Positions 50,194 to 60,610 of a DNA stretch of 64,000 nt are shown piece by piece (positions within the stretch are counted from its first letter, which is position 1; each line of letters starts with the position of its first letter). A program made the position numbers and the translations under genes. The stretch comes from Diplonema papillatum (Eukaryota; Euglenozoa; Diplonemea; Diplonemida; Diplonemidae): contig JAPJBO010000243.1 of NCBI GenBank assembly GCA_030068145.1, forward strand, positions 1 to 64,000. The letters run 5' to 3'. The notes under the pieces were generated by a model, which had not been told where the DNA came from, ran no database searches, and saw only the letters and a list, made by a program, of their open reading frames with translations.

Positions 50194-52500
50194 ATGAAGA
50201 TTGACGTTACTTTCGTGAAGCCGTGTGGAATGCGCCATGAAGGTTTTCTCGTCGAGAATGCTGACTGGAACGCTATCGTAGGACTTGCGAAGTCGGTTGG
50301 CTACGCGCTTGCTGGGACATATGTGCGCCTCGCTACCGGCCCCCCTTCAACAGTTTGTCTGGCCGACTGTCCTGTTGTTCTCAGAGAGGACTTGTGGAAG
50401 CTCAGTTGCGGCCATTGCGTGCTTGTACCAGTCCTCGACAAGAATCGCGCTGTGGTGACGGACGGCGGAGGCCTGGCCGACGGAGAACTGCGAGGTATCG
50501 TAGACAGCCTGATGGCGGAAGATGTCAAGATCCGACGCATACCCCGGGTACTCCTCATTATCCAGCGAGTAAAAGTGAGTCGTTTCAGGGTTGAGCGAGC
50601 ATGGCAGAGCAACCTGGTTGCGCGTGATATCTCGTTTTTGTGTGCCATCGAAGACAAGGATGTCGCCTTGCAGCACGATAGCACACCTGTTAACGAGAAT
50701 TGGCATGCAATCCACTTGACAGCAACTTGGATGCAAGGAACATCACAAAGGCACCATTTCCTGAAGGCGTGCCTTTCAACCGTGCACGATGGCAGCATGG
50801 TGGAAGACGCAGTGACAGAAATCTGTTGCTACTTCTCGTCTCTCACGCAAGAACTTCGAGGGCTTGGCGTTCTCGGCCCTGATGCCTTTTTCGAGCAAGA
50901 CCGCTTCTGCTGTATGTTTACGGACCGCGGAGCAGGTGTGGGGGGCCTCAAACAACCCCGGGTATACGAACCAGTGCACAGGTTGCATCGGACGATGAGC
51001 AGGGTTGTGACCGAGCTCAAGATTGGGAAGGAGATGACGTTCCTGTGTGCAGCAGCGAACGACGTGGCATCTTCACCTGCATTTGCTGTATGGCTGCGGG
51101 AACAGGGCGGCCCGGAGTTGAAAGGTGTGTTGTGGCAGAGGGCGACGACAGGGAGATTCGGAACGTCCTGGGCAGCCGCGTGGTCTCTATCATGCACCGT
51201 TGGTCAGAAGACCCTATTGGGATGGTACTTGGACTTCCTCGGCAGCTTTGATGAAACGACAGAGTATTCGAAAAAAAAGAAGAATATCGTCATGTACCTG
51301 ACTCCTCGTGGTACCCAGGAGCGCTTCCGTCGAATAGGTTTAGCATTTGAGATCATTGCATATCCGGCGTTGAGGCGAATCTGGCAGTACGCTGGGGAAG
51401 AAGTACTCGACGACGACTTTACTGCCGGCTTTGCCAGCGATTTGATGGCTACCCTGGGTCTCTATTTCACAAAAATTCGAACTGGAAAGGACATTTTCGG
51501 GAATCCGCTGTGGATGGAAAAAGCGAGACGAGGTGTGACATTTCCTACGAAGGCCCCGGAAGTAAAGTTTGTGTGCCAGCGGAACTCCGTTCAGCAGTTC
51601 ATTCGGCGTATGAAAGCCCACTTAGACGCGGCTGGCTCTATTGCGAGCTATTACGGAGGTCCCGGCGTGCAGATGCCAACCATTAAACCCATAGACGAGG
51701 CAACAGATTCAGCTTTCCTGTCTTCTGTTGCCCACAGGTTTGCCTGCGGCATTGTTGCAGAGCTGACCATGTACAGCAAGGCAACAGCGGATACCCCAAG
51801 ACCCGTAAAGCTAGGACCGAGTCTCATAGAGGGCACCGTTGGATCCATGAAACGTCACCTGCAACAGCAGACAAACACGCGCATCCGCGATGAATGCATC
51901 AGGGCAAAGCTATCGAGCACCAACGCTCACCTGAGCATTCACCAGCCCTACCCAAAGACAATTCAGCAATATGCTGCGCAAAGGATAGAAACTATCCAGG
52001 CGAGGAAAGACCGATGCGGTTTGCTGAAGTTGACCCACTACAAGGCGAAGCAAGTTTCTCATGACGACAGGAAAAAGTGGCAGGCAGAACGCAATGACTT
52101 CATCAAAAGGATTCCTTGGCGATTCGATGCAGACAGTCATTGGCGAAAGGATGCGCTTGTGCAGCAAGCTGAACGGCGAGGTATCAAGTCCTGCCAAAAC
52201 TGGAGCAAAGACAAGCTTGTGTCTGCATGTCAGGAAGCTGATGAGAAGTTGCTTCTTGACGAGCTAAAACAGCACGCCCTTGCCCGAAGCATGCGATTCC
52301 GGGCTAATGTTGTTGCTGGCAAGTTGCTCCATGACCTGGAACAGAAGGATGCAAAAACCGAAGAACCCGAGGCTTTGCCGCGTCCGAGGTCTCCCTCCCG
52401 GCAGCGAAAGAAGCAACCCCAAGAAGACGAGCCCCCCCTGAAAAAGGTGCGCTTCGAGACAGCTAATAGCGAGGATAGTGAAAGCAGCGAGGAGATGTAG
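50194..52500 (+). CDS. H1 gene 2, unknown 768-aa protein, candidate transposase
   Basis: The open frame begins at 50,140, and the first ATG is at 50,194. TTTGTTGCAG just upstream could be a splice acceptor, so an upstream exon is possible. Visible features: FVKPCGMRHEGFLV near the N terminus, VALQHDSTPVNENWHAIHLT and CCMFTDRGAGVGG, whose D residues and spacing faintly recall the first two acidic positions of MULE-type transposases. A SAP-like helix pair (LVQQAERRGIKSC, KDKLVSACQEAD) lies at about 675-700, and the tail is Ser/Glu/Lys-rich with PRPRSPSRQRKKQP. Intronless and intact. Its place as the largest gene of a TIR-bounded element makes it the best transposase candidate, but no family is confidently recognised. 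Confidence 0.6.
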   Translation: MKIDVTFVKPCGMRHEGFLVENADWNAIVGLAKSVGYALAGTYVRLATGPPSTVCLADCPVVLREDLWKLSCGHCVLVPVLDKNRAVVTDGGGLADGELRGIVDSLMAEDVKIRRIPRVLLIIQRVKVSRFRVERAWQSNLVARDISFLCAIEDKDVALQHDSTPVNENWHAIHLTATWMQGTSQRHHFLKACLSTVHDGSMVEDAVTEICCYFSSLTQELRGLGVLGPDAFFEQDRFCCMFTDRGAGVGGLKQPRVYEPVHRLHRTMSRVVTELKIGKEMTFLCAAANDVASSPAFAVWLREQGGPELKGVLWQRATTGRFGTSWAAAWSLSCTVGQKTLLGWYLDFLGSFDETTEYSKKKKNIVMYLTPRGTQERFRRIGLAFEIIAYPALRRIWQYAGEEVLDDDFTAGFASDLMATLGLYFTKIRTGKDIFGNPLWMEKARRGVTFPTKAPEVKFVCQRNSVQQFIRRMKAHLDAAGSIASYYGGPGVQMPTIKPIDEATDSAFLSSVAHRFACGIVAELTMYSKATADTPRPVKLGPSLIEGTVGSMKRHLQQQTNTRIRDECIRAKLSSTNAHLSIHQPYPKTIQQYAAQRIETIQARKDRCGLLKLTHYKAKQVSHDDRKKWQAERNDFIKRIPWRFDADSHWRKDALVQQAERRGIKSCQNWSKDKLVSACQEADEKLLLDELKQHALARSMRFRANVVAGKLLHDLEQKDAKTEEPEALPRPRSPSRQRKKQPQEDEPPLKKVRFETANSEDSESSEEM

Positions 52501-54454
52501 CGCAGAAACGTCACAGGTTTGCAGACTGGGTTATTTCATCAAGATGTTGGAACCGTTTGACCGTCGAGATCCCACAAATTTCGCTTTCCAATTTCCGGAG
52601 GACGTGTGCCGTCTTGTTTTTTGGTCGTTTTATTTTGTTTTTACGCAGTGTCTTCTTCTTCATCCTCTTGGCTTTCCGACCTTCGTGGGCCAAATATCAT
52701 CAGAATTGTCCACATTGTGTGACAGAAAGGTGCAAAGTCGCTAGGAAGTGCTCGCCAAGATCAAGAATCACAGCCCTGAAGTACTCAGCAAAAACTGAAA
52801 AAGCAAAAAAAAAAAACGACACCCCCCCCCCTGGTTGAACTACGGGGGAACTACGGGGAACTGGCCCACCGACCACACCACTGAACGGAAACTTTTTACA
52901 GTAGCAAGGAACCGACAGCAAACTGGTGCACGGGTCGGTGCAAATCCTGTGCAACGGGTTTGCGGACACGATCGTGTCGCATTCGTAGTGAACTGTTGAA
53001 GTCATTATCCGCGATGACAGCCTACCCCGGGACTTGGACCGAGTCCTGCTGTCGAAAATACCACAGTGTTCAAAATCGCCGGCGATTGAATCGGTCTGGA
53101 CAGCAGGCTGGTCGCCACACGGTTGCCACGTTTCTTTTTTTGAAGTGTACGGAGCCTGGGCCTTAGCCTTTTGAGAGAGAAACATGGGAACATGAATGTA
53201 CCTGGCCATCCTTTAGCTCCGTTAGGTCGGGAGAGGAACGGTTTCCGGTGTGCCTTGTTGTCGGCTCCGGTTAGAAGTCCGGTTGGGGAGCTTCGTCACG
53301 TGTGGCCACCGTGTGGAACGAGGAGCCTGGCAAGGATTTCCCCCGTTTATTCGCACAGAATCCACCTGAAATTGTCGAAAGGGTCCAGTACCATCCGGGA
53401 AAACCCCCACAAGCCGCGGATTTCGCAAAATAATAGCGAATTCTGGCTGAGTCACCCCAGAAATTGGCAGCACTTGGCTGCAAGTTGGCAAAAACCACTC
53501 GAATCCACGAGAAGCGAACTCGAGGTCTGTTGGGGGGGTATGAGGCCCAGAATACCCAAAACCATCCAAAAAACACGAAAATCCACACAAAAAACGGTGT
53601 TTAGCGTGTTTTGGGTGGTCTTTTTTTCGATCAAAATTTTTGCACATTTAGCCACAATTTAGCCACAACATTGTGGCTAAAGTTGTGGCTAAATGGGCCA
53701 CAATGTGGCAAGTTGTGGCTAACCAGCCCTGGGTTGACGCCGCGCGAACAGAGAGGTGGTGGTGTGGGCACTGCAGAGTTCTTGACGTCATCGGAAGTTG
53801 GCAAACTGTTGACAACTCTGATGTTGACCAGTCATCAGCAGCCCATCATGCAAGTGCCGAATCCACAGTTCAATGGGGAAACCGTAACCACAAAGCATTA
53901 TGAGTACTCCATCTTTGTGGAACACACTCACGGTATGCACGGGTTCCCCTACTCGCCAGGATCCGTATCAAGCATGGTCCGTCGGCATGCATGCTTTGTG
54001 AACGAGTGGCAAGGGGCGATCGTCAACACGCACGACGGTAACGGCCTGCACTGGGTTCTTGTCCTGTTCCGCGTGAATCCAGGCAAGGAGTGTTTGGTCG
54101 TGGACTCGCTGATCTGGAGCCCAGAGAGATTCCGGAGGACCAAGACAACCAAGTTACCAGCCAATTTCTACCAGGCAAACTGCACTTCAATTGTAATATA
54201 CTAGTGTTTTTTGGGGGGGGTCTGAGACCCCCCAATTCCACGCCGTGTATCGTTATATTACAATTGAACTCAATTGTAATTGGCCCCCCCCTGTAGGTAA
54301 ATTCTTTAGCATCGTGAAAGGTGTTCCCCAGGGGACTGTGCTGGCTCCTACCCTCTTCCTCTGTTACATTGACCCGTTGGCTGAGAGACTCGAAGCCCTC
54401 ATTCCCGGTCTGGTTTTCACGCTCTTTGCTGATGATCTAGCGGTTGTCTGCAGC

Positions 54455-56420
54455 GGGTCAATTCCCATTCACGAGCAATCTTTAACTTTTTGCCCATTCA
54501 CGAGCATGGCTTAACTTTTTGCCCATTCACGAGCATGTTTCAAACTTTTTGCCCATTCACGAGCACCTTAAACTTTTTGCCCATTCACGAGCATGGCCAT
54601 ACTTTTCGCCCATTCACGAGCATGGCCTAACTTTTCGCCCATTCACGAGCATGGCCTAACTTTTTGCCCATTCACGAGCATGCTCAAAACTTTTTGCCCA
54701 TTCACGAGCATGCTTCAAAATATTTGCCCATTCACGAGCATGTTGCAGACCTTTTTGCCCGGCGAATTTGTGCTCGCGTTCAGCTCCGATGAAGAGAACC
54801 GTGAAAAATAGACCCGGGGACCACAAATTACGTGCGTCTTTCAAGAAGAAGGGAGTTCCCGCGGTTTCCGGGTTTGCGGTACTTTTTTCCATTTCTTTTT
54901 CGGGAAAATTGCAGGATCGGCACGCCGAATAGAAGAGGTACCTCTTGTATTCGACCCCCCCCAGTAAGAATCGTGGACTATAATGGCAAAGTTCCCGGCT
55001 TTGCGACCGCACAGGCTCATGCCTAATATGCGGCAGCCTAACAAACCCGATGAAGAAAAAGTGGTAAAGGTGACCATGGCCATCTCCATTCTTCTCCGCG
55101 CCGGGAAGCTCCCGCACCGGCCCAGAGCTCAACCTTTTTACAAAGGGAGCCGAGGGCCAGAACAGGAACTTTGACGCGAAAAAAAATGGCGAGGGGGTGA
55201 GCCCGAGAGGGGGCATTTTAGCGGGCGAGGGGTCACCTCGCGACGAAATCTCAAAGCTTGTCTCCCTTGATTCTCAGTCAACGACAACACAATCCTGGTT
55301 CAATCCTGGTTCTGCAAGGGGTACTGTTCAGGATGTGTCTAACTTGCTCTAAGTCAGTGAGTTGCAGTAGTTCTTGGACTCGAGATTCGATTTTTCAAAT
55401 GACCAAACAAGGAAACCGTACACCGCGAGAGTAGGAAAACGTAGAAAGGGAAAGTTTTTTTATGGTAACAACCGCGGTTGTCATTATCAAAAAGTGACGG
55501 TTGGCAGCGTACTGTGGAAATTACCATACAGGTGATACACATACGCACAAACAAACGGCTGTGCGTAAATAGTAAGAGCCACGTCACTTTTTTTTGACCG
55601 CACTACCCTGAGCCAAATCCTGGACGTGGTTTCAGGTGGTAAATTTGGCAAATGATCATGATCAGAAGGTCCTACTTGGGCAGTTCAGTTTCCTCACACA
55701 TTGCATGTGGCTAAGAAAAAAACTCAAAGGTCGAAATACATCTGTCAGAGCAGGCCGGTGTCAATACCCAAAGTACGGTAATACCCAAAACGCCGTTTTA
55801 AACGGGCCGACTTTCATCATGGTCGGCGACGCAAAACTATTAGGAAACACTTGAAGAAGGAAACGTAATTGAGAAAAACGGGATCGTCGGAAACACAAAA
55901 CAGAACTGGACAGTCATGACATGCACGACTGAGCTGTTGAGAGATCCGTATCACCGAATGGGAGCGACAGAATTGAACTGATCCTGCTCTAAGCTGAACG
56001 GCTGAAAGTTTGAACTCGCCTACACGTGTAATGTGCACTCGGTAGCTTGAGCCAATTTGACTTATGGCAAGTTATGCTTGAATTCTCGTGATTGGGCAAA
56101 AAAAATAAGAATACTCGTGAAGGGCAAAAAGTTTTGAGCATGCTCGTGAATGGGCAAAAAGTTTTGAGCATGCTCGTGAATGGGCAAAAAGTTTGAAGCA
56201 TGCTCGTGAATGGGCAAAAAGTTAGGCTATGCTCGTGAATGGGCTAAAAAAAAAATCATGCTCGTGAATGGGAATGGCAGTGCTCGTGAATGGGCGAAAA
56301 GTTAAAACATGCTCGTGAATGGGCAAGAACTTCGAGAATGCTCGTGAATGGGCGAAAAGTTCAAGCATGCTCGTGAATGGGCAAAAAGTTTTGAGAATGC
56401 TCGTGAATGGGATTTGACCC
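54455..56420. mobile_element. Foldback-like element FB-C with perfect 9-bp TSD, inside LINE L2
   Basis: 1,966 bp. The left arm starts GGGTCAATTCCCATTC and consists of about nine 28-30 bp units CCCATTCACGAGCATGGCCT plus AACTTTTTG (to 54,750). The right arm (56,096-56,420) is the inverse with about eleven units and ends GGGATTTGACCC. The target GTCTGCAGC is duplicated exactly (54,446-54,454; 56,421-56,429), and L1 provides the empty site. The 1.3-kb middle has a diverged Y-satellite piece near 54,780 and otherwise unrecognised sequence; no gene. Confidence 0.95.
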
Positions 56421-58680
56421 GTCTGCAGCGCCTTTTCTGATGAAGAATTGCAGACACTTGCCCAAAAAGTCACCGCTGTCGTCGATGAGTGGGCACAGGA
56501 GTTTCAGATGGACATGTCGGTGAGCAAGACGCATCTCATCTATTACCCGGTACTTCCGTCTGATCCCATTACGACCATTGCTGTTCACTTCCCATCAACC
56601 GCTGCCAACTCCCGACTCTCGCTTCAGGTCTTCAGTGATCTCGGCCTGCATCCTTCTGATCTCATTGACGCTGCGACTTGTACATTTCGCCTCTCGGCCA
56701 AGGCAAAAAAGTTCAACGACCCACACCTCACGTCTATTGATGGCCACCGAATCCTCCAGTGCAATGGTTTAGATGTTACAAGCCTTGCAACTATCCGTGA
56801 TCCGCTCTATGCCTTCCAAAACGTCCTCCTTACGTCCGCCCCGCTGCTCTCAAATGTTAGATCTGCGCGCTTCCTAGGGGTCATCTTTGACTCGAGCCTG
56901 ACGTTCACTGATCATGTCTCGAACATCCGGTTACGCTTTAACGCAAGACTGTCCAACATGAAGAGCATCGCGAACGCAATTACCTCAGCTCAATCGAGGT
57001 CACTCAGATCACTCTACCTTGCGTACGTTCTCCCCGTCTTCCTCTATGGCATTGGCGTGTACGGTCCGTGCCTGCTGAATCATGATTTTCACCTGATGAA
57101 AATGGACCACCACCGTGCCCTTCGCATCATCACAGGGCTCCCAACCTCAACATCAACGCACTCTCTCTGCCTCGAAGCTGAGGCCATGATATCTGTGTCA
57201 GATATCTCCCGGCACCGACAACGTGGTCCCATGCAGCTTGTGAAGAACTCGCTTCGACTGGGCTATTGAACGTGCGTCCGCAGAATCTCTTGCCTCCGAC
57301 CTCGTGCCCTTCCCTTGAAGTCCCAGACTCAGTCCACATCATTACTACGTGTCCGGGTATTTCGAAATCTTCCAGTGCTGCCCAAAAACGGAAGTCGTTC
57401 GAACTCTCCCTTGAGTCGCTGCCTGATCGAGACATCACCGTCTTCACGGATGCGTCTAAAGCGCCACGTGAACAGAACACTGGCTCTGGCTGCCTCATCG
57501 TCACACGCAATGCGATCACCGAAGAAGTCCTGCGCAACTTTCCGCGACGCCTGTTGGGACTACGGATATATGTGAAGCGCGTATCCTCCTGCTCCCTGCA
57601 CCTGATGACGAGTGGTGGCAGATTTGCGACGATATTCCGTGCTGAGCTAATTGCAGTTTTCATTGGCGTGCATGCGATTCAATACTTTTTGCCCAATACG
57701 CTTGGATCGAGGGCACTCCTTCTCTCCGACTGCCAATCGGTACTAAGAACTCTCGAAAAAGGATTAAGACAAAACGATGAGATAGCAAGTTCCATCCACC
57801 TGATATTACGTGATACCGTAGCAGAAAACGTCACCCTGAAGCATGTGCCTGCACATTGTGGTATTTGGGGAAACGAACAAGCAGATGCAATTGCAAATAG
57901 GGCTCGCTCCCAAACGGGTGACACCTACACGCGCCTTGATCTGCAGTCTGCCAAAGCAAGAATTGCTGAGAACCTTTTCAGCTGCTGGCTCAACGATCGT
58001 CCCAAAAATTTCCACTATGCAGCAACACGGGGACTCCTGCCCACTAAACTGCCAACAGTTCTGTCCAGGCAGGCAGAACTACAACTTTTTGCTTTGCGTA
58101 CGGGCCACTCACCCTTGAACAAGCACTTCCTTCGAAACGACGATAGATGCTATGACCTTCTACAAGGACTATGTTGGCACTGTCACCAAAACACGAGTAA
58201 ACCCATGCTTGAACACATAGTTCTCCACTGTCCGTCGATAGACAATTTCAGACGTGACTGCCTTAGATTCCCCTACCCCACGCACCTGCCCCATGTGTTT
58301 ACAGCCAAGAATTGTGTAGGCCTCCTTCTGTTCCTCCAGATGACGCGAGACATAGTCGTCTTCCCCATACTTCAACTTAAACTGAAGCAACCAGTTTCCT
58401 GCCGACATACCCACAACCGGGTTTAGAACAAAACAAGATCCTCCTGTAAATGACTCACCCGCTATCTTAAACGATAGTGAGAACTAGATAACCTCAATTG
58501 CCTTCCGCTCGAAGTTTCACTAACGTCCCTAGGGGAATTGCCCCCAAGTCCAGGTCAGCTTCTGGTGTATTCGTTCATTCGCTTGCCCAGTCTCCCAACT
58601 GACCGCTGGCTTTCCAGTCATGTCTCGTTAAATCGTCACTCCGCTGGGAAGTCAGTCCCGAAAAAAAAAAAAAAAATTTA

Positions 58681-58870
58681 AATTCAATTAAACATGGCTA
58701 TTACAGTGTCCCGCGCTCGCAATTAAACATGGCTAGTACAGTGTCCCGCGCTCCAAAAAAAAAAATTTTTAAATTCAATTTCAATTTCAATTTCAAAAAT
58801 TTGGAAACCGCACCCGGGTTAAAAAAAATTTTTTTTTTCAATTTCAATTTCAACATTTGGAAACCGCACC
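58681..58870 (+). repeat. Stacked LINE 3'-end stubs
   Basis: Two copies of ACATGGCTAGTACAGTGTCC plus CGCGCTC, the last bases of the R2-like LINE 3' UTR, lie about 40 bases apart directly after the L2 poly(A). Each is followed by A-rich and (TTTCAA)n sequence with CATTTGGAAACCGCACCC twice. These look like extremely 5'-truncated insertions landing in one another's tails. Confidence 0.7.
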
Positions 58871-59506
58871 CAGGTTAGGCTTGGGGATACGGTGCTAAGG
58901 TTCCATCCTTGGGGCGTTTGTTTGTTTTCTGTTTCCTTTCGTTCGTTCTTGGTATGGTTGTGGGGGGGTTCTTTTGTATTTTTTTTTTTTTTTTGCAAGA
59001 GGCACCACATTCTTTTGGCAGCTCCGGTGAGCCGCGTTCCAGTTTTCGGGCAGGCTTTACGGGCCTCTTCGGGCCGGAAGGCATGCCAGAGAGACACAAG
59101 ACACATGCAAGAGAGATGGGGATGGGCTATGGTACAGGGGGGTTAACAGTGCGTGGGTGTCCAGTATCTGAGCCTTTCACACAAACCAGCCAGGTGGCGG
59201 TTGAGTGAGGCCAGGTGGAAGACCCGGGAGACCTCTGGCTTCTTTCTTTCTTTCTCTGCCACTGGAACTCGGAGGGGGGGAGAGTGTTGGAATGTGGGAA
59301 GCATGGTGGAATGAAAGGATGGTGTGGTGTGGCGGAGCACACGGTTGCTTGTTTGATTGCGGTGCCTCTCCCCGTAGGGCCTTGACGGCCGGGTATCGAG
59401 GCACCGGCGGGACGTTGGGGACTGACTATGGCTGTGTACTGGCCCGTGACTGGGCACGGTCCGTAGGCCGGCGCCCGCTGTCTCTGCCTCGGCTATTTTT
59501 TTTTTT
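58871..59506. other. Dispersed repeat between L2 and L3, no gene
   Basis: 58,902-58,978 is the reverse complement of 2,298-2,375. T-runs at 58,980-58,996 and 59,496-59,508 bracket about 500 bases without recognisable coding sequence. The second T-run directly abuts the truncated LINE L3. Confidence 0.5.
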
Positions 59507-59509
59507 TTC

Positions 59510-60610
59510 GTGCGTCTATCATGCATACTCGGATCGGAAGGACGGGTTGTTCAGCCCAAGGTGAAAGGCGAGCCTGGCTCCAGGGTGTTTTATGCCCTTT
59601 ACTTCGACCGGGTTCCGGTTATCGAAGGCTTGCTGCGCGCTTCTGGCAGGGAAGCTCTGTTCTCCAACCAGTTAATGAACAGAAGCACCTTTGACCAGCG
59701 CCGCAAATTTGCGATGGTGTGGTTGAACGGGGACGATAAACGGGAAAACGCTGCTGAAGTGTGGAAGAAGGTCGAAGCGAGTGGCGTTCAGCATAGTGGC
59801 CTTGTTGTGACGAAACTTGGACTTGGGCTGCGCGTTGAGGCAGCCGAGCAAGAGAGGGTGGCGGCGGTACTTGAAGGGACGCCGGACACGACCCTCTATT
59901 ACAAGATCCGGGGTGCTCCGGAGAACGTAAACAAGGGCCAGCTGACGAAGGCATTGGGAAAAGCTGGCTGGGAAACGACGCCTATCCGACCGGGAAAAGA
60001 TGATGCTGGGCAATTCTGGCATGTCAAGAGCCTGGCCCCGCAGACTGCCACTACAATCGAAGTCGATGGCGTGAAGCTGAGTTTGTCCTCTTCCGACCGG
60101 CCAAACCACACCAACACCAAATCGTACGCAGCCGCACTTGTGGCCTCCAAGCCCACCGCAGCAGTGTCGCCCTCCAGGGCTTCCTCTACGACCCTCAGCC
60201 CCTCGAAGTATGTTACGAAGGAAGACCTCGAGAGAGCACTCACCCATCAACAGCGCTCTATCTCCGCCCTGGAAAAGGAGAGTTCGAGGAAGATGGCCGA
60301 GTTGCGTGTTGAGATTAAGGGTGACCTTGTCTCTGCTGTCGAGTCACTCTCGGCCAGTATGGCCTTAACACTGAAAAGCGTTGTCGACGGCAGCCAGTCT
60401 GAGATGCGTTCGATGTTCACCGACCTCCAGGCTGAGATAAGAACGAAGAAAATCAACACCGCCGTGAACAACGCTGACTCCCCGAGGGCCCAAATGCAGA
60501 GCGCCAAGGGACCGAAAAGAAGCAGAGATTCGACTTCACCGGAATCCGAGACTAAGTCCTTGGCAGCTGCGAAGAAAGGCCCTAAACTTCACAACAACTC
60601 CACCAAGTGA
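59510..60610 (+). CDS. LINE L3 ORF1, 5'-truncated
   Basis: 366 codons starting at the truncation (RLSCILGSEGRVV, no native start). Same regions as L1 ORF1: FYALYFDRVPVIEGLL, WLNGDDKRENAAEVW, a Ser/Thr-rich linker, the helical ALTHQQRSISALEKESS segment and the basic PKRSRDS tail. It ends in TGA at 60,608-60,610, in the same frame as the following ORF2. Confidence 0.85.
   Translation: MRLSCILGSEGRVVQPKVKGEPGSRVFYALYFDRVPVIEGLLRASGREALFSNQLMNRSTFDQRRKFAMVWLNGDDKRENAAEVWKKVEASGVQHSGLVVTKLGLGLRVEAAEQERVAAVLEGTPDTTLYYKIRGAPENVNKGQLTKALGKAGWETTPIRPGKDDAGQFWHVKSLAPQTATTIEVDGVKLSLSSSDRPNHTNTKSYAAALVASKPTAAVSPSRASSTTLSPSKYVTKEDLERALTHQQRSISALEKESSRKMAELRVEIKGDLVSAVESLSASMALTLKSVVDGSQSEMRSMFTDLQAEIRTKKINTAVNNADSPRAQMQSAKGPKRSRDSTSPESETKSLAAAKKGPKLHNNSTK

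Larger units (their letters stand above)
48250..52866 (+). mobile_element. Two-gene core flanked by 28-bp perfect direct repeats
   Basis: The 28-bp sequence starting ACTACGGGGGAACTACGGGG occurs at 48,250-48,277 and 52,839-52,866. Just inside are inverted GGGGTGTC plus T11 (48,280-48,300) and A12 plus GACACCCC (52,804-52,825). These marks could delimit a separate insertion of about 4.56 kb inside H1, or be remnants of a tandem structure. Both genes of the region lie inside. Confidence 0.55.
46425..53731. mobile_element. DNA element H1 with about 700-bp inverted ends and two genes
   Basis: 7,307 bp, ends CAGGGCTGGTTAGCCACAA and its complement, flanked by GGTTGAC (46,418-46,424; 53,732-53,738). 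The inverted arms run about 700 bp (46,425-47,132 against 53,021-53,731) and both contain the same R-element fragment. A third, direct copy of the terminus begins at 47,133 and runs to about 47,540. Subterminal palindromes are TAGCCACAA/TTGTGGCTA. The ends and the 7-bp duplication resemble hAT- or P-type elements. The interior carries two unrecognised genes. Confidence 0.88.
45234..54204 (+). pseudogene. Z-element protein gene, interrupted twice
   Basis: Begins identically to the 33,846-34,769 gene, is interrupted after ...DDRHDR by R1, resumes with STNDDNWKPRPDSY and the transmembrane segment, is interrupted after ...GHERL by H1, and resumes as TPREQRGGGVG to the end. Not expressible as one protein in this copy. 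Confidence 0.9.
45031..54293 (+). mobile_element. TA-flanked element Z2, split by R1 and H1
   Basis: Same ends as Z1, flanked by TA (45,029-45,030 and 54,294-54,295). Removing R1 and H1 leaves about 1.22 kb collinear with Z1. Its gene is broken into three parts (45,234-45,487, 46,221-46,424, 53,732-54,204). The remaining sequence is nearly identical to Z1, with one visible coding difference (SPGC to SPGS). Confidence 0.93.
44953..58680 (+). mobile_element. LINE copy L2, 5'-truncated, split by Z2 and FB-C
   Basis: LINE pieces lie at 44,953-45,030, 54,294-54,454 and 56,421-58,660, then poly(A) to about 58,677. Together they are collinear with L1 from the RT palm to the 3' end and nearly identical to it. 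The first break is at GGGGTAC-TA-GGTAAATTC (Z2, TA duplicated), the second at GTCTGCAGC (FB-C, duplicated). A 79-bp deletion at about 57,182 (relative to L1 6,951-7,030) shifts the frame. The 5' end follows a run of A. Confidence 0.93.
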
